From: an uncultured Pseudomonadota bacterium
GTDB lineage: Bacteria > Myxococcota_A > UBA796 > UBA9615
Assembly (NCBI GenBank): GCA_937907595.1
Contig: CALCXL010000654.1
Span: 1 to 9,615, forward strand
Reading direction: 5' to 3'
Length of the DNA: 9,615 nucleotides
Part shown: one piece after another, positions 5,193 through 9,615 of the stretch
Layout: each line of letters starts with the position of its first letter
Numbering within the stretch: position 1 is the first letter of the stretch
The notes under the pieces: generated by a model
Databases searched by the model: none
What the model saw: the letters and a program-made list of their open reading frames with translations, nothing else
What the model was told of the DNA's origin: nothing
Position numbers and translations under genes: made by a program

Positions 5193-6866
5193 CTACTCCC
5201 CGCCGTTGCCCCGCTCGCTGGAGATCGGATCGCCCGGCGCTCGGCCCAGGGGGCTGGCGAGGGGGTGGCTGCGCGCGCCGCCGGGCCCGTAGCCGTCGAC
5301 GATCTCCCCCAACTGCTGCGGGCTCGGCGCGGTCGGACGCGGGGTGGGTGGCTGGTCGCCCAACGTCTCGATGTGCAGCGTCTGCGTGGGGAACGCGAAG
5401 GCCACGCCGAGGTCCTCGGCCAGGCGCATCCACTCCAGCTGCAGGGCGTGGCGCCCGCGCAGCTCGTCCGTCCAGCTGCTCACCTTGAAGAAGGCGTAGA
5501 CCAGGATGTCCAGGCTGGAGCTGCCCATGGTGTGGAAGTGGACCTCGAAGGAGTCCTTGCGGGTGTAGGGCGAGGCCAGAATCGACGCGCGGATCCCCTC
5601 CACGAAGGCCTGCATCTGCTCCGTCGACGTGTCGTAGGTCAGGCTCACGGTGGCCTTGAAGCGGCGGTAGCGGCGCTGCCCCATGTTGTCGATCGTCGTG
5701 TCGGCGACCTTGCTGTTGGGCACCGTCACCAGCGAGTCGTAGAAGGTCCGCACCCGCGTGCTGCGGAAGCCCACCTCCTCCACGGTCCCCTCGACGGAGC
5801 CGATCACCACCCAGTCGCCGATCTGGAAGGGGCGGTCGGCGAAGATCGTCAGCGAGCCAAAGAAGTTGGCCAGGGTGTCCTTCGCCGCCAACGCGAAGGC
5901 CAGGCCGCCCAGGCCCAGGCCCGCCAGGAGGGAGCCCACGTTGACGTCCAGGTTCTGGAGCACGAAGAGGCCGCCGAGCAGGTAGACCATCAGCCGCGCG
6001 GCCCGGCGAAGCAGGGGGATGAGCTGATCGTCCATCTTGGTGGCGGTCTGGCTGGCGTGCCGTCGCCAGGCGTCGAAGGCCAGGTCGGCCAGGCCGTTGA
6101 CGATCAGCACCGCGGCCACCGACGCCGTCACCTTCAGGCCGATGAAGAGCACCTGGTTGAGGCGCACTGGGAGCCCCAGGTTCGGCAGCAGCGCGCCGGA
6201 GAGGCCGGCGGCCACCAGCCCGTTGACGCGGCGCAGCACCCGGTGCTCGATGACCTGGTCCCACTCCTGGGCCCAGCGCTGCAGGAGCTTGCGGAAGCCC
6301 TTGACCAGCAGGAGCTCGACCAGCCGCCCCACCACCAGGCTGATCAGCAGCAGCAGCCCCGTGCCCAGCAGGCGCCAGATGTTCACCCCCCAGATCTCAC
6401 CCCGGAACCAGGCGGGCAGCCGCTGCGCCAGCCGGTCCAGGGGGATGCGGTAGATGGAGCGGAACAGCTGGTCGGTGGCGGCGACGGTGGAGCTGGAGAT
6501 CAGCCAGCCCGTGTCCGCGCGCTCCAGGAAGACCTCGGGGAGGGTGGGGAAGAGGGTGTAGCGGGAGAGGCCGCTGGCCTCGTCGATGTACTCCGCCTCG
6601 GCGGGGATGTTGGCGTAGACCACCAGCTTGCCCTGGCCGTCCAGCACCGCCAGGAGCTCCTTCGCCGCGCGGCGCCGGGCCTCGCGGGTGACGGGTCCGG
6701 CGCTCCAGTCGAAGCACTGCGCGGCCTTGTCCGGCGCCCAGGTGTCGGCCTGCAGGTGCTCGATCCAGGTGACGACGGCCTGACGCGGCGTCGCACACTC
6801 TTCGGCGGCTTGGGCCGGGGCGGCCAGGGCGGTGAGGGCGAGGACGAGGGCGAGGATCCGGGGCAT
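5193..6866 (-). CDS. MscS-family small-conductance mechanosensitive channel
   Basis: A 557-residue inner-membrane channel that opens on membrane tension to release solutes during hypo-osmotic shock. A Sec signal peptide (MPRILALVLALTALAAPAQA, cleavage after AQA) leads into a periplasmic domain (about 21-158) containing two Cys (24, 51). Hydrophobic segments follow at about 162-187, 212-232, 237-262 and 289-308. The pore helix, GSLLAGLGLGGLAFALAAKD (311-330), is followed by N334, G337 and DRPFQIGDWV (344-353). The signature G-T-V-E-E-V-G-F-R-S-T (360-370) and PNSKV (383-387) mark the MscS beta domain, followed by the alpha/beta cytoplasmic domain to about 500. A Pro-rich tail of 55 residues ends the protein. 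It is about twice the size of E. coli MscS owing to the extra N-terminal part, like larger family members. It converges on the kinase and diverges from the gene at 7115. Confidence 0.95.
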   Translation of the reverse strand: MPRILALVLALTALAAPAQAAEECATPRQAVVTWIEHLQADTWAPDKAAQCFDWSAGPVTREARRRAAKELLAVLDGQGKLVVYANIPAEAEYIDEASGLSRYTLFPTLPEVFLERADTGWLISSSTVAATDQLFRSIYRIPLDRLAQRLPAWFRGEIWGVNIWRLLGTGLLLLISLVVGRLVELLLVKGFRKLLQRWAQEWDQVIEHRVLRRVNGLVAAGLSGALLPNLGLPVRLNQVLFIGLKVTASVAAVLIVNGLADLAFDAWRRHASQTATKMDDQLIPLLRRAARLMVYLLGGLFVLQNLDVNVGSLLAGLGLGGLAFALAAKDTLANFFGSLTIFADRPFQIGDWVVIGSVEGTVEEVGFRSTRVRTFYDSLVTVPNSKVADTTIDNMGQRRYRRFKATVSLTYDTSTEQMQAFVEGIRASILASPYTRKDSFEVHFHTMGSSSLDILVYAFFKVSSWTDELRGRHALQLEWMRLAEDLGVAFAFPTQTLHIETLGDQPPTPRPTAPSPQQLGEIVDGYGPGGARSHPLASPLGRAPGDPISSERGNGGE

Positions 6867-6963
6867 GAAACATCCGAGGGCTCGGGGGCGGGGCGGCGTC
6901 CGCGGAAGGTACCGGGGTGAACGCGCACGGGGTTCTTAGCAGGCCCGGCGCGGGCCCACCGTC

Positions 6964-6986
6964 GGGACCCGGAACCCGGCGGTCCC
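6964..6986. other. Hairpin in the divergent MscS / Lon-N-like spacer
   Basis: GGGACC at 6964-6969 pairs perfectly with GGTCCC at 6981-6986 around an 11-base loop. It lies in the 248-base spacer between divergent genes, so it cannot be an ordinary 3' terminator of either. An operator or a structured 5' leader are options. GC richness makes chance formation plausible. Confidence 0.25.
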
Positions 6987-6996
6987 CCTGAGGGCG

Positions 6997-7053
6997 ACCC
7001 GAACTCGCGGGGCCACCCGGCGCGCCCCCTTGGCACCGCTGGGGGGTTCGGGT
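6997..7053. promoter_or_regulatory. Perfect 8-bp inverted repeat before a GTTGACT element
   Basis: ACCCGAAC (6997-7004) and GTTCGGGT (7046-7053) are exact reverse complements 41 bases apart. The right arm ends four bases before GTTGACT (7058-7064), a good -35 match (TTGACT, 5 of 6) for the plus-strand gene at 7115. No convincing -10 follows at 16-18 bases. Spaced operator half-sites (looping) or a long-range stem are possible. The rest of the 6867-7114 spacer shows no ORF I would support. Confidence 0.3.
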
Positions 7054-7114
7054 AGACGTTGACTCCCCTGGCTGGGCCCCTCTCGCGCAGGCGCCCACGA
7101 ACCGGAAGCTGCCC

Positions 7115-8257
7115 ATGACGAACCCCACCGGCCTCCTGTTGACCGCCCACCCGATCACCGCCGACCACGTCTCCGCGGCGTTGGCGGAGCAGGGCGGGCC
7201 CGCCTGGGACCGCACCGTGTACCAGCTGCTGACGGGGGTGGACCCGCGCGGCCTGGTGACCGGCAAGCCGGTGGCCGGCACGGGCAGCGCGGTGTCGGTG
7301 GCCAGCAGCGGCTGGTGGTTGCGGCCGCTGGACCAGCTGGCCGACTACCTGGCCGCGGCGTCGGGCCAGGCGGTGCTGGCGCTGACCGAGCACCCCGAGG
7401 TGGCGAGCTGCGGCTACCACCTGGCCACGCCCGCCGGGCCAACCCGCCGCGGGGTGGGGCGCGAGCGCTCCCGGGGTTGGGCCGAAGGGGTGGCCTACCT
7501 GGTGGGGGGCGAGCCCCTGCGCGACGGCGACGTAAGCCCCCTCCGCGAGGTCGCGGTCCAGGTGCACGGCAACGCCGACTCCGGGGTCGGCCTGCCCGCC
7601 ATGGCCTGCTTTCGCTTCCTGGCCGAGCACCGCTCGGAGTGGCCCGCCTTGCTGGAGCAGCGCGGCGGCGCGCTGACCCTGGGTCTGCCCTGGCGTTCGG
7701 ACATCCCCGACCGCACCGAGCTGCCCCTGCCCTCGTCCATGCGCGTGATCTCCCTGGAGACCCCGGTGCGCCTGCCCGGCCCGCCTCGGTGGGCCCGCGC
7801 CATCCGGCCCGAGGCGATCAACACCGCCCGCACGGTGGTGGAGGGCGACGGTTGGGTCTGCCTGGTGCCCACCGCCGATGGGGAGCTCGCCGACTACGGC
7901 GCCGCGGTGCGCGTGCTGCAGTTCGCGCCCCTGGCCGACGGTTCCTGGCTGGGGGTCCTGCACCCGCGCGCGGCGGTCCGGGTGCGCTCCATGTCCGACG
8001 GCCTCGCCCAGATCGAGGCGGTCCAGGAGGCGCCGGCCAACCGCGCGACCCTGGGCGCGTCCCGCCTGTCCCTCGTCGACGCCCTGCAGCGCACCCGGCA
8101 GCGCGTGCGCTGGTCCCAGGCCGAGCTGGACGCGGCGTCGGACCCTGCGGCCATCATCGCCCACCAGGTGCACCTGCCCGCGGAGGCCTGCCAGCGCTAC
8201 CTGGCCGCCGGCGACGCCGCTGAGCGCGCATCGATCCTGGCGGCTGCGATCGAGTGA
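7115..8257 (+). CDS. Orphan Lon N-terminal-domain-like protein with unknown N-terminal half
   Basis: A 380-residue soluble protein; GGAAG at 7104-7108 sits six bases before the ATG. Residues about 207-380 follow the Lon substrate-binding (LAN, PF02190-type) pattern. A first strand (MRVISLETPVRLPG) is followed by GWVCLVPTADGELADYGAAV (246-265), corresponding to Lon 'ImLVaQ...vGTVa'. Next is VLQFAPLADGSWLGVL (267-282), corresponding to '.IlQ.lkLpDGtvkvLVeG', then R-x-R at 289-291. The helical end, ASDPAAIIAHQVHLPAEACQ (341-360) then AERASILAAAIE, mirrors Lon 'DDPArLADtIAahmplk...ERLeyL'. No Walker motif or Ser-Lys protease follows. Residues 1-200 contain GYHLATPAG and GWWLRPLDQLADYLAAASGQ but match nothing I know. 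It may be an adaptor or regulator that binds proteins without degrading them. The Lon-N link is my reading of the pattern and needs a profile search. Confidence 0.72.
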   Translation: MTNPTGLLLTAHPITADHVSAALAEQGGPAWDRTVYQLLTGVDPRGLVTGKPVAGTGSAVSVASSGWWLRPLDQLADYLAAASGQAVLALTEHPEVASCGYHLATPAGPTRRGVGRERSRGWAEGVAYLVGGEPLRDGDVSPLREVAVQVHGNADSGVGLPAMACFRFLAEHRSEWPALLEQRGGALTLGLPWRSDIPDRTELPLPSSMRVISLETPVRLPGPPRWARAIRPEAINTARTVVEGDGWVCLVPTADGELADYGAAVRVLQFAPLADGSWLGVLHPRAAVRVRSMSDGLAQIEAVQEAPANRATLGASRLSLVDALQRTRQRVRWSQAELDAASDPAAIIAHQVHLPAEACQRYLAAGDAAERASILAAAIE

Positions 8258-8281
8258 TCGCGTCCGGCGGTCGGGGCTCAG

Positions 8282-9615
8282 CTACCTGGCCCGCCTCCGC
8301 GCGCTCGCCCCGCCCAGGCCCACGTCGGCGTAGGTGAGGGGGTGCCGTAGGCCGAAGGCGCGGGTGGCCATGGGCAGCTCCCCGTCGGCGACGATCCGCC
8401 GCAGCGCCTCGGGGGCGTCCGCAGGTAGAAGCTCGTCCGCGGTCACGATCGCCCCATCCAGGCACTCGGCCAGGCCCCGCCGTACCGCGTCCGGGTCGGG
8501 CTCCACCCCCTGCAACGCCGACCAGCCACCTTCGATCTCCAGCCGGCCGGCCGCCGGGCTCCAGTGGGCGCGCTCGGCCACCGCCGCGAACACGCCGAAC
8601 CAGACGTCGTCAGGCTGCGGGGCGGCCCGGATGAGGGCGATCTCGTCGGCGTCCAGGAGCCCGTCCTCGCCGATGCCCAGGCCGAAGCCCGCTTGGAACC
8701 CCCGCCGCGCGGCCCCCCGGGGCACCAGGGTCGCCGCGCCGAGCCAGGTGCTGGCCCGGGTGCCCGCTTCCGCCAACTCCTGGTCCCGGGCGTCCCCAAG
8801 GCCCTGCGCGAAGAGGTCGCGGAACATGGGCAGCATGGGACCGTGCTCCCGCGCCAGGTGCAGGCCGTAGCCCTGGGCGAAGGGTGCGCGCTCCTCGGGC
8901 CGCAGCGTGGGCCACAGCCAGCTGAAGTGGGTGTGCAGCGGGCGGCGGGCGGGCAGGCTGATGCGGTGCTGCCCCGCATAGAAGGCGGCCGCGGGGCGGT
9001 CCAGCTCCGCGGCGCGGTGGGCGGGCATCGCCAAGGCGCCGAGGCCGACCAGCAACCCCACGGCGCCGAACGCGCGGCCGCCCCGGGGCAGCACCAGCGC
9101 CCCCGCGATGGCCAGGGGAGGCATGGCGTTGACGTAGTAGCGGAACCCCGCCGGGTAGCCCATCAGGTCGCCGGCCAGCAGCAGGGGCGCGGCGGCCAGG
9201 ACGGCCCAGGCGGCCACTGCGATCTCTCGCCGGCGACGGCTGCGCAGCCCGTGCACGGCCAGGCCGAGCATCGCCCAGAGCCCCAGGACGAGGAGGCAGG
9301 CGAAGGGCCCACGCAGGAGCCCGTATTCGGGGTGCAGCGCGAAGGGCGCGTTCCGCATCAGCTCGCCGACGTCGTCGGGCCCCAACATGGCGAGCAGCTC
9401 CGCCGGGCCCCGGGCGAGCACGGTGGTGGCGGCGGTCTCCGGGCCGCGCGGGTCCCGCAGGAGCCACCAGGGCAGCCAGGCCGCCGCCGCCGCCATCCCC
9501 CAGGCCAGGACGGCCGCCGGACGCCGCCACAGCAGGGCGATGGCCAGCGGCGCCACCAGCAGCGCATGGGGGGAGAAGGCGAGGGACAGGCCGAACAGCA
9601 GGCCCAGGCCGACGC
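8282..9615 (-). CDS. Polytopic membrane protein, GT-C glycosyltransferase-like, 5' end beyond window
   Basis: The reverse strand is open from the window edge (first whole codon at 9613) to a TAG at 8284-8282, giving 443 residues without the N-terminus. Segment 1-200 of the fragment is membrane-rich, with hydrophobic helices at about 1-29 (GLGLLFGLSLAFSPHALLVA), 31-52, 102-124, 128-150, 160-178 and 182-200. Phrases such as 'GLSLAFSPHALL' and FRYYVNAMPPLAIAGALVL are typical of the later helices of dolichyl-phosphate-mannose or ArnT-type (GT39/GT83) glycosyltransferases, whose catalytic Asp would lie in the missing N-terminal part. The remaining 240 residues are soluble, Ala/Asp-rich and unrecognised. 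The enzyme class is therefore tentative. It converges on the Lon-N-like gene with a 24-base gap. Confidence 0.75.
   Translation of the reverse strand, partial: VGLGLLFGLSLAFSPHALLVAPLAIALLWRRPAAVLAWGMAAAAAWLPWWLLRDPRGPETAATTVLARGPAELLAMLGPDDVGELMRNAPFALHPEYGLLRGPFACLLVLGLWAMLGLAVHGLRSRRRREIAVAAWAVLAAAPLLLAGDLMGYPAGFRYYVNAMPPLAIAGALVLPRGGRAFGAVGLLVGLGALAMPAHRAAELDRPAAAFYAGQHRISLPARRPLHTHFSWLWPTLRPEERAPFAQGYGLHLAREHGPMLPMFRDLFAQGLGDARDQELAEAGTRASTWLGAATLVPRGAARRGFQAGFGLGIGEDGLLDADEIALIRAAPQPDDVWFGVFAAVAERAHWSPAAGRLEIEGGWSALQGVEPDPDAVRRGLAECLDGAIVTADELLPADAPEALRRIVADGELPMATRAFGLRHPLTYADVGLGGASARRRAR

Noticed and set aside
4033..5292. A 419-codon plus-strand frame overlapping the kinase
   Set aside because: It is a +1-type shadow rich in Gly/Arg/Pro/Ala; the kinase frame explains this DNA.
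5265..6920. A 551-codon plus-strand open frame opposite the MscS gene
   Set aside because: It is antisense to a protein with full MscS signature motifs; its Gln/His/Gly-rich translation is a typical shadow of GC-rich coding DNA.
6500..8173. A 557-codon minus-strand open frame spanning the MscS start and the Lon-N-like gene
   Set aside because: It crosses two supported genes on different strands and the divergent spacer, and has shadow composition (Arg/Pro/Gly-rich).
9554..9556. GTG at 9556 as the start of the polytopic membrane protein
   Set aside because: The frame stays open and hydrophobic for 19 more codons to the window edge, so the true start lies outside.

Overview
The window is very GC-rich and looks like a chromosomal segment of a Myxococcota (deltaproteobacterial) genome. 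The reasons are a Ser/Thr protein kinase fused to a cyclic-nucleotide sensor, lipoproteins with long poly-aspartate linkers followed by a lamin-tail-like domain, and strong third-codon GC bias. This lineage call is inference. I see no tRNA, rRNA, CRISPR array, transposase or phage gene, and no gene-free stretch above 300 bases.

Layout. At the left edge, a lipoprotein gene (429 to 1, minus) runs off the window. From about 530 to 5146 five plus-strand genes lie head to tail with gaps of 59 to 76 bases. They are two short paralogous coiled-coil proteins that resemble phasins (532-792 and 852-1463, the second with an Ala/Lys tail, a CCCH zinc-knuckle motif and a beta-rich end), a 2TM coiled-coil membrane protein (1527-2552), an Asp-repeat/lamin-tail lipoprotein (2626-3534) and a cNMP-binding Ser/Thr kinase (3611-5146). 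A MscS-family channel (6866-5193, minus) converges on the kinase. Across a 248-base divergent spacer lies a plus-strand gene (7115-8257) whose second half resembles the Lon protease N-terminal substrate-binding domain but has no ATPase or protease. A polytopic membrane protein of glycosyltransferase-C-like appearance (minus, 5' end beyond the window) converges on it from 9615 to 8282.

How the genes may fit together. The five-gene plus-strand row could be one transcription unit or several. A candidate sigma-70-type promoter sits at 478-506 in front of the first gene. A second GTTGAC element lies in front of the kinase, suggesting it can also be expressed separately. The phasin-like pair, the membrane-anchored coiled-coil protein and the cNMP-sensing kinase could form a granule- or envelope-associated regulatory module, but nothing in the sequence proves a functional link.

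The most noteworthy items are the zinc-knuckle phasin-like protein beside its short paralogue, and the orphan Lon-N-like protein with an unrecognised N-terminal domain. Next come the 14-unit DDDDxx array with higher-order repeat structure and several possible RNA/DNA control elements in the short intergenic gaps.
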